64,000 bases of DNA from Blepharisma stoltei (GCA_914767885.1 CAJZBQ010000063.1:124001-188000); one strand, 5' to 3'; shown: positions 45,960 through 58,340, numbered from the stretch's first letter. Program-made: numbers and translations. Notes: a model not told the origin generated them from the letters alone.

Positions 45960-46824
45960 CTATACAACACAGCCGTCACTTTCATAACGATAAAGTAACG
46001 ACTTGTTGGTAGTTGGAAGATCCTGCTTAGGCTTTGTGAGATTTGGGAGGAGTTTGTTGAGGTAATTAGAAACAATTTCGTTAGTGGTAGAGTTTGAAGT
46101 GAATTTTTCTTTAGAATCATCAATTAGCAAGGATTAGATTAGATTAGATTAACGCTAGGTATTTAAGGTCCCCACTACGTCCGAGGAAGCATTCTACGGT
46201 TTTCCAGTATGGTGGCAGAGCGTTCACCAAGCCCGGGCCGAAACTCCCGGTTTCTCGGTAGAGGCATTGTCAAGGGCCGTCTCATACCGGCTTTGCTGAC
46301 CGCCTCCATTTCCAACTTGGATCGTCGCCTAAGTTTACGCCAACACTGCTGCGTCGTCCGCCAGATCTGCCCATTGAAGGGCACCTTTTAACCTGGATAG
46401 GCCCCCATTTAGTTGTCTAACTCGCCTTCCCCTCTTTCCGGCCATCCCGAGAAAGAACTCAACAGCTTTCGCCATTCGGGGCGAGCCACAAAAGCAGCTT
46501 AGGCAGGTAAGTCGCCCTGCCTCATTTCGGGCACTCACTGGGCTGAGCGCTGCTGGCAAAAAAGAAGTCACGAGTAACTGCCCATGGGTCTGGTCACAAA
46601 AACAGCGGCTTTTGCGCTTAGGCCTCTCGCTTCGAGGTCCCAGACGTTGTTGGGCTAACTCCTGGCTCCAAAAACCATGCCCGGATATACATGGGTAACC
46701 ACCACCGAGAGGGTGGGTCGGTCGCCGTCCGCCATTTTATGTATATATCAACTAGCAAGGATAAGCTTTGAGGAAACGGCTTCGGGCAAGGAGAATCTGT
46801 ACTTAATGATTTTGTATGATTCAT
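45960..46824 (-). CDS. Small unknown protein split by a retroposon
   Basis: ATG 46824 (MNHTKSLSTDSPCPKPFP) to TAG 45960. Removing element 46135-46746 with one copy of its repeat joins QSLSLLVD/ID to DSKEKFTSNSTTNEIVSNYLNKLLPN in frame, giving about 83 residues. Polar, Ser/Thr/Asn-rich; no family recognised. The fact that the frame survives on both sides of a 612-bp insert supports a real gene. Confidence 0.55.
46119..46762 (-). mobile_element. GC-rich SINE-like retroposon A4, with target-site duplication and TAATC tail
   Basis: Element 46135-46746 (612 bp), 5' end at 46746 (minus strand ATACATAAAATGGCGGACGG). Its 3' tail is repeated TAATC (minus strand). It is flanked by 16-bp repeats ATCAAYTAGCAAGGAT with one mismatch. 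It shares the block GAGAAACCGGGAGTTTCGGC with element A1. Contains frames of 60-80 codons but no polymerase. Confidence 0.88.
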
Positions 46825-46901
46825 TATTTTAAAAATATTGATAGAAAATCATATAATTAGAAAGAACTAATAAGTTTTATTGATTAAAAGAGTTAAATTA
46901 A

Positions 46902-49900
46902 TTATTCTCCTCTATCACTGCTTGAGCTTGAACTTTTTCTGCTATGTCTCTTATGACTATGCTTTCTAGAGCTTGACTGACTATGGCTTCTTGAGCTGCT
47001 TCTGCTTCTATCTTTTTGTTTAGCCCACTCTTCGAATTCTTCGTCTTCTTTTTTCATATCTTCTTCTCCGAACTGATAATTATATCCTTTTCTCTCAGCT
47101 TTTTTAGCTAGATTTTCACACTCTATCTGAAACTCGCTTTTTCTGGGAGGCTGGGCGTCTTTAAGTCCTTTGGTTTCAAATACTCCGATCCCGTGGGTTC
47201 CTAAGCCATGATTTATGACCAATTTATCAAAGTCTGAGACCTCAATTTTGCTTTTTCCTGAGCTGACTTTTACCCAGAACTCAGCCATTCTTTCTTCACT
47301 TATAGAGGAGTCGTATTTTCTGATGACGTTCTTAAACTCGTTCATATCTAAAGAAGAAATCCCTGAGGATTCTAATTCAGAATGAAGCAGTGCAGTGTCG
47401 TATCTTTGTCGGGATTTAAATACATCAATTAAGGTGTTTAAGTAGCGAGCTTTGCTGACAATCCATTTGGCTACATGAATTTTCTTGGATCATTTTCCTG
47501 ACAATTTCTTTTTGAAAACTGTTATTTTTCGATTAAATATCTGACGAGAAAAGTCAAAAAATTAACCAAAACACCTGCCGGAGGAAAAAGTTTCTATCAA
47601 AAGACGCGCCCAGAATCCATTCATCGTGACGGTCCCATTCCATAAGATTTTTCATGTTGACTTTAGCCATAAAGCTACTTTGGGATATTGTTTTGGTGCC
47701 TTCAGGGTCTAAGACTCTCCACAAAGCATCAAGTTCTTTATTAGAGATCCAAAGGTCAAGCTCTTGTTGAGTCCCTCTTAAAAACTCATTCGGGTCTATT
47801 GTTCCATTATGGTTTCTATCTAGCATATCGAAAATGGCCTGTGGAGACTTTCCAAGCCTTGCCATTTTGTGTAAGATTTTATAAGCCACAAAATCGTCAT
47901 CATTAGACATATCTGGCCTAAGAAGTTCTAAGGCGCGCATCCCGCTGCTCTTATCATCTCTAAACTGATCATAAATTAAGTCCATAACGTCGCTCATAGA
48001 TGCATATCCTCCAACTGCCGCCATTTCATAGGCTGTCTTTCCAGACGTCTTTTGGGCAGCATCCACTGACATTCGAGATGATCTCAGTTTTTCAACTAAA
48101 GGATGGAAATCAAGCCTAGCCCTTGCAATATATATAGACAGATGGTATGGGACTGGGTCTGGGTGGAAATACTGCAATAATCTTAAATAGAACGTTGCGT
48201 ATAAGTTTCCTTCTTTATGAAGCTTTTTAAGTGTTGATAAAATGGCTGCAAGCCGAGACATTGCAAGATTTGGAATTCCAGAGGTTCTTTTGATGTAGTC
48301 TACAAGGCATTCTGCAATAGAGACAGGCCTATAGTTAGAATTGAGCTCTTTGAAGTCATGCTCGTGCTTTCTGTCCATGAAGTTTTCTAAGAACCTAAAG
48401 ACATATAAAGTGCTGATTGGTGGCTCGTCTAAAACTCCTGCAACTTTAAGTGAGTGGGCTAAAAAGCTGCTTTCAATGGCAAGTCTACTTTCTTCTTTCA
48501 TGATCCTGATAGCAATATCATAGTATCTCTTAAGGCGGTCATCTATATAATCAGGGATTATTATGGATTCTTAAATGAAGTAGGCTGCTTAATTTATTTT
48601 TATTGTAATAATTTGTATTAAAAATAGAAATAGTATTGGGTAATATTAAGAATGGGGTAAGATTAGAATGGAATGTATCAATATCGATGATTTCTTCTAC
48701 CCTTATCTTTATAGATAGATATGATTTCCAGCGACTGAAGAAAAAGGAGTATTTACTAAACCCTGCAAAGATCACTGAAACCAATTTTTCTTTCAGATGG
48801 AACTGATATTTGAGTAATAGCTTTTCATAGTGAGCTTTAATAATAACCATTTCACTTGAAATTTCTGAAATTCTGGTCTCAGATTTAGCAATTATTTCTT
48901 GAGCGAAAATTTCAGCTCTGATTTTTTCCTCCCTTACTCTTCCTATACCAGCATTGAAATTTTATATATATTGAATATTTTATCTCTTGTGGTTAGTGCT
49001 TAAATTATTTTATATGGAAAAAATTATCAATATTTCATTTTTAAGAATTTTTTTGCCTCATCTTGATCGAACTTGGCGATTTGAAAAAGGATGGGGAGTT
49101 AAGAAGCCGATAGTCTTTTGGTTGATTTCCATGTCTCTCCGCAGGATTATTACTTCTTTTTGATATTCTTCAAGCCTTTCAATTTTTATTACGAGCTCAG
49201 ATTGATAAGCGCTGAGAACTTTTATTTTTTGCTCTAAATAGCCGATATATGCTAAGAACAGCTGATATCTTTAAATATTTTATGATAAATTCTGCTATAA
49301 TACTTAATATATTAATCGATTAAGCGCAGTATAAATGATTTTTTCCTTAATTTCTTGGATCTGCAAATCTCTTATTTGGGAGACTTCAAAGTAAAATTCT
49401 TTGTATCTCCAACATTCTTCGAGCTGCAGCTCCAACTCAGTAACTTCTTTATAAGTTTCTTCTATAATAACAGCCATTTCTTCATAGCCAGTTCTTCTTA
49501 AAAACTCTATTTTCAGCTTCAATCTCTCTATCATTTTCTCATATATCGTTATTTGGATCTTCAAGTCTGAAATTTCTTTTTCGTGGAATTTAATTGTAAT
49601 TAAAAGTCTCTCAATTTCTACCTTTTTTTCCCTTATTTCGCTGACAGACACATCTAGTTCGTATTTAAGTCTCACTATTTTGCTAATTTTCTTCCTAATA
49701 GTTTCTTTAAATGTCTCAAATTGTTTTTCGTAATCTCTTATTGTTTCTTCTTTAATTTCTATGCTTCTAATCTTTAGTTTTATTTCGCTTTTTAGCTTCT
49801 CGTTTTCGCTTTCAAAAATAGCGATTTTTTCTGATTGTTCTCTGTACTCAATTTTAATCCTTTGGTCAATTTTGATTATAAGTTTTGGCATTAATTTAGA

Positions 49901-52900
49901 ATGGGTTGTACCACCAAACTGAGGCGGTGGGGACTGAGACGTAAGAGTGCCTGGCTCAAGTTTGTCCGACCAAGTTAGAAGGGCAGCTGTCTAAGAATCC
50001 AAGCTGGCGATCAATATCAAATCGATTCAGGGGGCTTGCTGAGCCCATTGAAAATTCAGCTTCGTCAAGGATATCTCTAAAAAAACTGAGAAATAAAGAA
50101 ATTAAACTTTAAGTAAACCTAAGATTCTAAACAAACTTATTAGAAAAAACAGCTAAATTCCCCTCAATTTTAATCCTTTTTAAGCTCTTTTTCTTTGCTT
50201 TCCAAAATTTCTTTGATATTCGTAATAGTAATTTCAAAAGTCGAGAATTTATTCTTATATTCAATCAGCAGACTTTCTTTTTCCTGCAAGCTTTGCTGAA
50301 GAATTTCTATTAAGCATGCTTTTTCCTCAAAATTTTTCTTCAGCATTTCTATCGTAGTTTCATAGCGCTGCTTTTCTTTAGATATCGAGCTTTTAATATC
50401 TATGATCTCACTTCTTTTGCTTTGAATTTCTACTCTAAGTCTGCTAATAATTGACGAGTACCTGTCCCTTATTTCTCTTCTGATATCTTCTAGCCTCTTC
50501 CACCTTTCTAATACAAACACAAATCTTTGAATTGCCCCTGAGAGCTTGACTTCGTGTTCTTCTCTATTGCATTCAATCGCCCTTACAAAATTCTCGATTT
50601 CGTCTTTAGACTGTTTAGAATCTTCTATAAGGATGCTTAAATCAGTTTCCCTGATGGCTCTTTCTATCATTTCTTCTGCAAGTTCATAGCTTTCTTCTAT
50701 TTTTATGAAAAATCCATTGATTTTTTGTATCAGCATATGATGGAACCTCGATTGCCTATGCTTGATATCTTTAACCCTCTGTAGATTTATCATGATCATG
50801 CTAAAAGTGTCAAAAATCCCTTGGGCGTCTGCAACTAGGTCAAATGACCTGTCCTTGATTAAGCTATCAGCTTCAGCTTTTTCGCTTACAGTCCCACAAA
50901 ACCTCAGCAAAACTGAAGAAATTGCTTCAACTTCTGTATCATCAAGCCACGTTTCTTCAATAATCCATTTGATAAGCTCCACAATGATAGCTTTTAATGG
51001 GGTTGAGCTCGCAATAAGCTGTTTTTCATCTTCTAGATCTTTACACCCTCTTTAATTAGCACAAATATATATTTTCAATTTAAATGAAAAAATTATTGTT
51101 ATATAATTTATTTAAATTAATTGATTCGGTTTTCCAATTGCTTTTGGATTAAAGCTATTTTCTAGTTTTATTATTTTCATCTTAAAATGTGGTCACTCGA
51201 AAAATTAAATTTCGCTCTAATAAAAAAGGGTTATTATCATAAAAATAAAAATTTTTCTCAATTTTTAAGGGAGTTAGAAAGTTTAAAGCCTAATGATATT
51301 GATTTAACGAGTTCTGAAATTTTTTTTCCATTTGGACAAGCAAGATTCTCTTTGAGCTCTGATACACCTAACAGCTTTTTAGGGTGGAAATGTTTTGCCA
51401 TCGTTTCTAAGGTCTCATAGGAGCATTTTAAGAATTTATATTGTTTTTCTTCAATGCTTTTTAGAATTTCTATCATTTCTGCTTCATGGTTGTCTGTAGG
51501 CTTTCTATTGATAATAGCATCATAAATTTCTTTTTCAAGAGAAATTCTTTCGAAAATCCTTATAACGATTTGGCGAATATTCGTGATTTCTTCTCTTTTT
51601 AATTTAAATTCTCTTTCTTTAAATCTCTCGTATTCCATCCTGAGTTCTATAGACTGTTTGACTATTATTTCTGCCATGCCTAAAGCTTCTTGAACAGCTG
51701 ATGCTTTTTCTCTATCAATTTGTTCAATCATTTGGAAAAACATAAAAAGCTGGTTATTTAGTGCTTTAAAAAGGCTGAATTGGCTTCTCCTGAACCCAGA
51801 ATATTGGTCAATCGATCCTTGGTCTTTTCTCAAAATTGTTTGGGCGTTGATCCTTAAATCTTTTTCAGTCGAAATCTGCTGCTCTGTCCCAAAATACTTG
51901 GTAAACGATTCCAGCAGCGGGACAAGATCAGACTGTTCTTCTACCATCAGGTCTAAAATCCCACCAGAATTGCTACCACTTATGACTGTTTTTTCAGTTC
52001 TACTATATGAAACTGCCTGAGTGGTGACCCCTGCTCTTTTCGTCGTCGTAATTTTTATTTCTTCATCAATTTCTCTAAACACTTCTTTAATAGGCCTATT
52101 AATTCTTGACTCTAACAGCCTTAAAATAAGTTTCGAGTACTTATCTCCTAGATGAATAATATAGTCATTCGGCAAATCTCCCAATCTTCTATAATCTTCA
52201 AATTTCCATCTTGCAAGATGGAAATCCATTTTGGCTCAGCAACAGCAAAAAAATCCCAGAATTCGGCCGTGTAAAAAAAAAATAAAACGGCCGGAAGGCC
52301 AAGGGGTCGCAGATGGCAATTCTCCGGGGTGGGGTGCAGGCTTGGGCTGACTGGGCTTCCCCCTCGACCCACAGACAAGATACTGACGGCGCAACATCAA
52401 TCAAGCACTTCTGGAGGAGCATTATGGTGCCTGCGAATGGCACAGGTGGTTCCAGAAGAAGACAATGGACGATCCTCTCATACCCTGAGCACCACCAGGG
52501 GTTAAGAGAGTCCTTGCCGAAATTTTGATCCAGCAGGGTCGGGTGAGTCTCCCCGACAGACTGAGGACGTCACCATTTTTGATGGCTCCGAAGAAAAAAG
52601 GGCGTTAGGTGGCTTTAGTGCTTAGTGCCACATGAAGCACGAAGCTGAAGTCCGACTGGCTAGGGGCTGAAATAATCCCCGCTTAACCTCTCTAACTAAT
52701 CTCTCTCTCTATAATCTTCATTGCATTTTAATATATGTTTATCTGCATTATGCCATTTCATTTCTGTCAAAATTTCTACAGCTTTTTGCAGTCTTAATAT
52801 AATCCTGACTGCATAGCTTGACAAATCGTCATCTTGGTGGTGGCGGGATTTATTAGAAATAATCTCTATCAGCTCATGGATTTTGGCGCTTACTTGGTTT

Positions 52901-54097
52901 TCTGATAAATAAGAGATTAACTGTTTAAAAATGGTATCAAGGTTTTTTGTAGTCTCTGGGAGATCGTCCCAGGCTGACTCAATGATCATTTTTGAGTCGT
53001 TAACGTGGTCATCTCCTGCTAATTCTGCTAAAAACAGCAGCCTTTCTATATCATTTTCTTTTCTCTGCTTAAAAGCTCGCAATAAATCAATTGGGTCGAC
53101 ATCATTGCTGGAACCGTCCAAAATTTTGGTCTTTGCCCTGACACTTTTCTTGGTCGGCTGTCTGGTAATCCCAGAAATTTTGGAAATTGTAGGAATTGAC
53201 CCTTGAGAGGGCGAGCCCGACCTGATTTCTTCTATAGTTTCGGATTCTGAGATTTCTTTATATGCCCTTTTTTTGATGTCTTCAAAAACGTTTCCTAAAG
53301 AAACAAGTTCTGTTATTTTTGAAGTGAGAGAAATCGGCTGGTCAAAATCTGGGTCAATAAGGCTATTTAAATCACTGGTTAGCTTATTGGCTTCTTGCAA
53401 AAGACTGCTTGATAGCGCCCTTATTGATTTTATAGTATTGGTAGAAGACTCAATTAATGCTTTTTGCTGCTTATACAGGTCATTAAGCAAGTTTAGCAGC
53501 TTAGCTTTTTCAATTTCTAGCTGGTGAATAGGTACCTGGCCTATGTCTGGGCTTTTTCTATGGAAATCCGTTTCTGATTCGGAGTCGGCGATTTTTTCTT
53601 TTCCCCAGAATTTCTCAGAAAAATCTTCGATACCAGTAGAAGTAAATTTTGGTTCTGCCAGCCTTGTACGTGGCTTTACGACTTCTTTATGCTTTTCTGT
53701 GCTGATGTCCCAATGGGTATGATGCTCTTGGTCGTTTGAGTAGATAACAACAATTCCCCATTCATAGGTTTCTTTAAGCCAAGTTTTTGAAACGACATAA
53801 GAGTCGTCTTTATAATGCCAATTCTCGTAGAAATAAGTATCTGAGTCTTTGTCATGGCTGAATTTTGGTAGCCTATGTTTTTTTCCAGAAATTAGCGCAT
53901 CATCACTATTAATTTATAAAAAAATTTAATAAAAATCTATTTTTGCAGAAAAATATACCGAATTTTTCACCTGTCTGAGAGGTAAAATCAAACCATTGGT
54001 ACATGTCGCAATTTCTCAATGTTGAAAACACGACTTGGATTGAAGGTGAATGCTCATAATGTTGTTTAGCCTCAGTAAATTTGCGGAAAATAGGCAT
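46902..54097 (-). CDS. Giant coiled-coil protein with EF-hand and Ser/Arg-rich tail
   Basis: From ATG 54097 (MPIFRKFTEAKQHYEHSP) minus-strand frames can be chained to 46902 by removing the retroposon at 52201 and candidate IESs at 53909, 50079, 49256, 48937 and 48548, giving about 1,900 residues. Order: mixed N-terminal domain with many aromatics (ENWHYKDDSYVVSKTWLKETYEWG), long coiled coils (53490-49100), a helical region, then a canonical EF-hand loop DRNHNGTIDPNE (about 47790) and a tail RSSSRSHSQSSSRKHSHKRHS. Unresolved frame changes remain near 51250-51050, 49950 and 47550, so it may be two or three genes. Function unknown; calcium-responsive cytoskeletal scaffold is only a guess. Confidence 0.6.
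48548..48683. other. Candidate IES, about 136 bp
   Basis: TA 48546-48547 and 48682-48683. Joining gives RVEEIIDIDDRLKRYYDIAIRIMKEE. Confidence 0.5.
48937..49100. other. Candidate IES, about 155-165 bp
   Basis: Stops in the coiled-coil frame between 49080 and 48960. Joining TA 49100-49101 to TA 48935-48936 (or 48944-48945) gives KTIGFLREEKIRAEIFAQE. Confidence 0.45.
49256..49315. other. Candidate IES, 60 bp
   Basis: TA 49254-49255 and 49314-49315; the join TALNRLAYIGYLEQKIKVL stays in coiled-coil frame. Confidence 0.5.
50079..50182. other. Candidate IES, 104 bp
   Basis: TA 50077-50078 and 50181-50182; the join ESKEKELRDILDEAEFSMGS removes a TAA. Confidence 0.5.
52188..52720 (+). mobile_element. 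GC-rich SINE-like retroposon B1, with target-site duplication
   Basis: Element 52201-52707 (507 bp) between 13-bp repeats TCTATAATCTTCA (52188-52200, 52708-52720). The 3' part shares GGGTGAGTCTCCC...GACGTCACCATTTTT and GGGCTGAAATAA with element B2 at 56787, and ends CTAACTAATCTCTCTCTC. The 5' end has a fold-back (TTCCATCTTGCAAGATGGAA). Excision with one repeat restores KCNEDYRRLGDLPNDY. Confidence 0.88.
53909..53957. other. Candidate IES, 49 bp
   Basis: TA 53907-53908 and 53956-53957; the join TGEKFGSDDALISGKKH removes two stops. Shorter than the other candidates, so less sure. Confidence 0.45.
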
Positions 54098-56121
54098 TGA
54101 TTGAAAGCCTTTTATTGAGTGAGAAGGGTAGGAGTTTGACTTTCAAAGTAGATTCATTAAAAATGGCATGATAAATTATTTCTATTAAATTCTGTAGCAT
54201 GAGTCTATGTGAGCAGCCGAAATCTTGAAGAAGAAAATAGGCACTTGATATTGATAAGGACAGATTAGGCGAGAAGCAATGACTGACTAGCCAAATATTA
54301 ATCCAGATTAATTGATTTCATATGAAAAAGGACCAAGTGCTACTTAGACTCTCGCTAAGCCGATAGAACGATTTCTGAGGCGATAAGGGCGTTGAGCCCA
54401 TGTCATTGAGTTTCGTCTTTATCATTAATCAGCCAGAAATTCGATTTTTCGAATTTTCTGAATTGAGGCAGTCATCATTCCAGTCTATTCCCATTGAAGC
54501 GGACTAGCCTCTGCAGACTGAGTCTGGCAAACCTAAAATGGTTGAAATAAACGCCTAGGTTTAATCTTATTCTCTCATGATAGATCAAAACCATTGGAAA
54601 AATCCCTATTTTTTGAGAAAAAAAAATGAACGAGCTCAATTTCTTATGAAAAATATTTAAAATATAAGTTATAGACAATTTATTTTCTAAAATTTAAAAT
54701 TTATAAATAAAATTAATTTTAGGGATTTGTTTTTAAAAAGTTAACCCCTCACTTAAGGGAGTTTAATTAATTTTTAGAAGCTTCCAAAGCTGAAAATTTG
54801 ACGCCATTAATTATAGACGAATTGATAATATAGGAAATATTAGGGTAATAATATGAGAAAAAGATGGCCAGCCAAAACCATAAGAAAATTTTTTATATGC
54901 AAAATAGAGAAAAACTAATGTAAAGAAGTAAGGATTTTTGAGCAAAAATTGAAAATAAAGATAATAACTGATTTATAATAGTTCGCAAGGAAAATTAAAA
55001 ATTTTATATTTTTTGAGCTGGTGAAAATATTTTCCTCCTTCAGTTTTAAGTCTTATCTAGTCTTTTTGGAGCTTAAGCCTGCTTTTTAGGATGCTTTTGA
55101 TAAGTTTCCATGAGAGTTATTGGTAAATAACTGTGTGATGCTCCATATTATAAATCATGAATACAATTAAATTGATAATTTAATCAAAGCAATTGATTCT
55201 GCTGAGAATATTAACTTTTTTTCTTTTTACTTTTGGAATGATAAAGCTTTTTATTTAACCTTTAAATTTATTTCTGTTATGTTATAATGATCCTCTCTAA
55301 GTTATAATTTTTATTATAAGAATATAAATAAAAGCTCTATATGTTTTTAAAAGATTAAATAAACTTAAAGTCAATATTATTTAAATAGCACAAGAAAGAA
55401 GATTTCAATACAAATTACTAATTTCATAGATTAATAAAATTAGTAATTAAAATCGAAAGGCTTCTTTTGTTAGTATTTCATCTTTTATGCAATTATTGCT
55501 CGACCATTTTTGTCACCAAATAAAATCCTTTAAGACTGCATCTAGCTTATAAAAACGAAAGGAATTATAGTTAGCAAAAATCACTTACTATCGTATCAAA
55601 TTAATTATTTAAGACTTTAAATCTCTATAATACAAAATGCGTTACAAAATATGCATAATTTTTTAAGAATTTAAAGCATTTATTCAAATTAAATCAAGCC
55701 TTTTATTTAATGTAATTAAGCCAGCTTAAAAAGACCTTATAAATGCATATTTAAAATAAAATTTAAATTACAATTTTTGCTTTCAAAAGTTTTACTTCAG
55801 ATTAGTAGACTGTTATAGCTTTAATTTGGCAAACTCTCTGTAAATTTTTGGTAAAATATTTTGTAAATAATGATAATTACTAAAATGCATTTCCATTTAG
55901 AGTTAGATTTTATTTTAAATCAAGTCAAAACAATACGTTTTAAATTATATCTGAGAGTTATCTATTTCATTAAAGACAACTAAGATTTTTATTTACTCCT
56001 CCCTTGAATAGCTAAGCAAGGAGAGCTAGAAATTTTATTAACTATAATATCCAATATTACTTGAAAATCAATGTAGGAGAAACAAATGCATCAGAAATGA
56101 ATAATAATTAATTCACCTTCA
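54098..56121. other. Intergenic region, 2 kb
   Basis: About 54120-54560 is GC-richer, with no gene or repeat ends I recognise. About 54585-54770 is a worn family 1 MITE (AACCATTGGAAAAATCCCTA on the left, CCCCTCACTTAAGGGAGTTTA on the right). About 54780-56100 is plain AT-rich DNA without coding signal. It separates a minus-strand and a plus-strand gene, so promoters for both should be here. Confidence 0.5.
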
Positions 56122-58340
56122 ATGAAGTGCTGGCATAATCATTGTAACTCTAAGCTAGAATTCACCTGCCCTTGTGCAAATCCGCCAGTTTACTCATGCG
56201 GGCTTCATATAGTAGAGCATTTAAGAGATGAGAGCCTTCAAGGTCATCATCCTGAAAATCTCTTCACTAACTTCCCCTTCGTGAGCGAAAAAAAAAAATT
56301 TGTTCTGAGGAGGGTTAATTTTTTTTTTAAATATAATTTATTTTATTTTTTTTTACTAAATTTACAAATATTTCAATTTTTAAATAGAATTAGCTAGAAA
56401 TTTCATTTTAGCCCGATCTTTGCCGGGAACGGGCTATATACTAATTATCACTTATATATAAATTTTTTTTCATAATAATTTTTTATTCGCTCACGGAAAG
56501 GGGGTGGAGTAAGCCAAAACCAGAGACCAAAAAAGCGCTGATTGAGCAGCTCGCCAAATTATCGTCAGATTTATCCACTGTCAGGGAAAACCTAATAAAG
56601 CAGGTATCAGAGAAGGTAAATGCTTTGGTTTCCCAGATGAAAAAATCTTTAGAAGAAATCGATAGAATGAAGGAGGAGCAGCAAAATTTAATACAGAAAA
56701 TAAACTCAACATCAGAAATTTCTAAACCCTGCCTGCAAATATAATTATTGGAAAAATATGAAGTGCAGAAATCTTCGTACTGGTTACACAATTAAAATGG
56801 CGAGCCATCCGACCCGTCCTTCTCCTGTACCCTCAGGGACTACGGGTTTAAGAAGTAAACGGGGCCTGGATATTGTGCCCAGGGTGGTTTTTTTTTTACC
56901 TTGGTCGGGACACCACGACAAGGTTCTTTTTACCTCTCACAAAGACGAGAAGACCAGAGCCGCAAATCAGGAGTCACACTTCAGGACTAGAAGGAAGTGA
57001 GGAAACTTGTAGTGGAGCTTGGGGACCAGAAGAAGACTCCGGAAGGCTACTTTTTCCCCCTCCCCAGAAAGGACGGCGCCGGGTCACTAGACCCTGATCA
57101 AAGGAGTACCTGGGTGAGTCTCCCTGTCAGATGGCGACGTCACCATTTTTTGGTGACGTCGACAGAAAATGGAGTGAGCTACAGAGCCGGTGCTTAGGGC
57201 GAAAGCCTGAAGCTGGCAGCGCTGGGTAGAGGCTGAAATAAACCTCCATGACCCGCTAAAACTAATTAATCTAATCTAATCTAATCGTACTGGTTAGCCA
57301 TTCACGCATTTTAATATATATAAAAATGAATTTTTCTCTATAAAAAAGAGCGTAAAAAAATTAAGCCCGATGAGCAAGAAAATTCTTTAGCTCGCTCACT
57401 CAGAGAGAGTAAAGAAAACAGAAGCTTTATTGAAGAATTACTCAGTCTTTCACCTGAAGAAGCTGTAAAAATGCTTAAAGATCTAAAATTTACAATAGAA
57501 GACGTAAAATTAGATAAAACCCCAGAATGCTCCCCAACGAAAATAGAAGAAAAAGTAGAGACAAGGACAATCTCAAGGGAAAGCTTTGAAATGGAAGTTG
57601 ACGAAATTGTAGTTTTCAGGAACAGCACAAAGAAAATCGCTAGAGTAAATTTAGCCACTTTTAACACCACAGAAGTAGAAGTAGAAGTCGCTGATCCTAT
57701 TTTTTACTATGTAGCAATGTGCGAAATCCCTAACACTGGAGTTTTTTGCTTTGGAAACTGAAACCCTTGTAGAGGCACAGCGTATATAATTTATCCTGAT
57801 AGTCGCATAAAGCAGCTTGAAGATGGAGCTCCATGCTGCTATTCTGGAGCAGTTTACTATAAAAAGGCAGTTTATGTATTTGGTGGGTGCAGTGGCAATT
57901 ATTTGACTTTGGCTGAAAAATATAATTTTACGACAGAAAAATGGGAAAAACTGAGCCCGATGCCTGATGCTTCTCATTTAGTAACGACTTTAGTCTATAA
58001 TTGTCAGATTTTGCTGTCTGGGTACCATCATAGCAAACTTTATAGCTACGATATTAATTATGATACCTATTTAGAAGTCCTTGATCTGAAGCCAGATGTA
58101 TGCAGAATGCTTTGCAAAGGAAACGACAAAGCTTATTTAATAGAATGGACTGGACAGATTTATGAATGCGAATATAATATAAGTTCATGGAGAGTTGTAG
58201 GAGAAGCACTGCCATCAATGGGATGCCCAATTGGCTATGGGTCAATTTATAAAGGATTCAGCTATTTTGTTGACCACACTTTTACTTTATATCAGTTTGA
58301 TTTAGGCCAATTGAAGATAAATAAGTCCAAACAAGTTTAA
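56122..58340 (+). CDS. Zinc-motif, coiled-coil and Kelch protein 3
   Basis: ATG 56122 (MKCWHNHCNSKLEFTCPCANPPVYSCGLHIVEHL): the same B-box-like zinc spacing as the genes at 31880 and 39967. Removing the MITE at 56268-56509 joins PENLFT to KPKPETKKALIEQLAKLSSDL (coiled coil). Removing 56744-57340 joins KPCLQI to YKKERKKIKPDEQENSL. A Kelch-type propeller follows (GVFCFGNW, GAVYYKKAVYVFGGCSGNYL, EKWEKLSPMPDASHLVTTLV, ILLSGYHHSKLYSYDI) and ends at TAA 58340. About 450 residues, the shortest of the three family members, with no TPR tail. One TGA-Trp at FGN-W. Confidence 0.85.
56268..56509. mobile_element. Family 1 MITE (IES), short, with small hairpin insert
   Basis: 242 bp, TA 56268-56269 and 56510-56511. 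Ends are degenerate (CTTCCCCTTCGTGAGCGAA; TTCGCTCACGGAAAGGGG). A GC-rich hairpin, GCCCGATCTTTGCCGGGAAC plus GGGC, sits between two TAs at about 56411-56437 and is absent from other copies. Confidence 0.82.
56744..57340 (+). mobile_element. IES containing retroposon B2
   Basis: The retroposon is 56787-57284 (498 bp), with 12-bp repeats TCGTACTGGTTA (56775-56786, 57285-57296), 5' end CACAATTAAAATGGCGAGCC and 3' tail (TAATC)n. It lies inside a wider insert. The coding frame stops at TAA 56742 and resumes at 57341; the TA pair 56742-56743/57339-57340 joins it. Without the retroposon the IES would be about 87 bp. Confidence 0.82.

Noticed and set aside
46175-46824. Basic 60-78 residue frames in GC-rich DNA
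   Set aside because: They lie inside retroposon A4 and have no start context or homology; random openness of GC-rich DNA.
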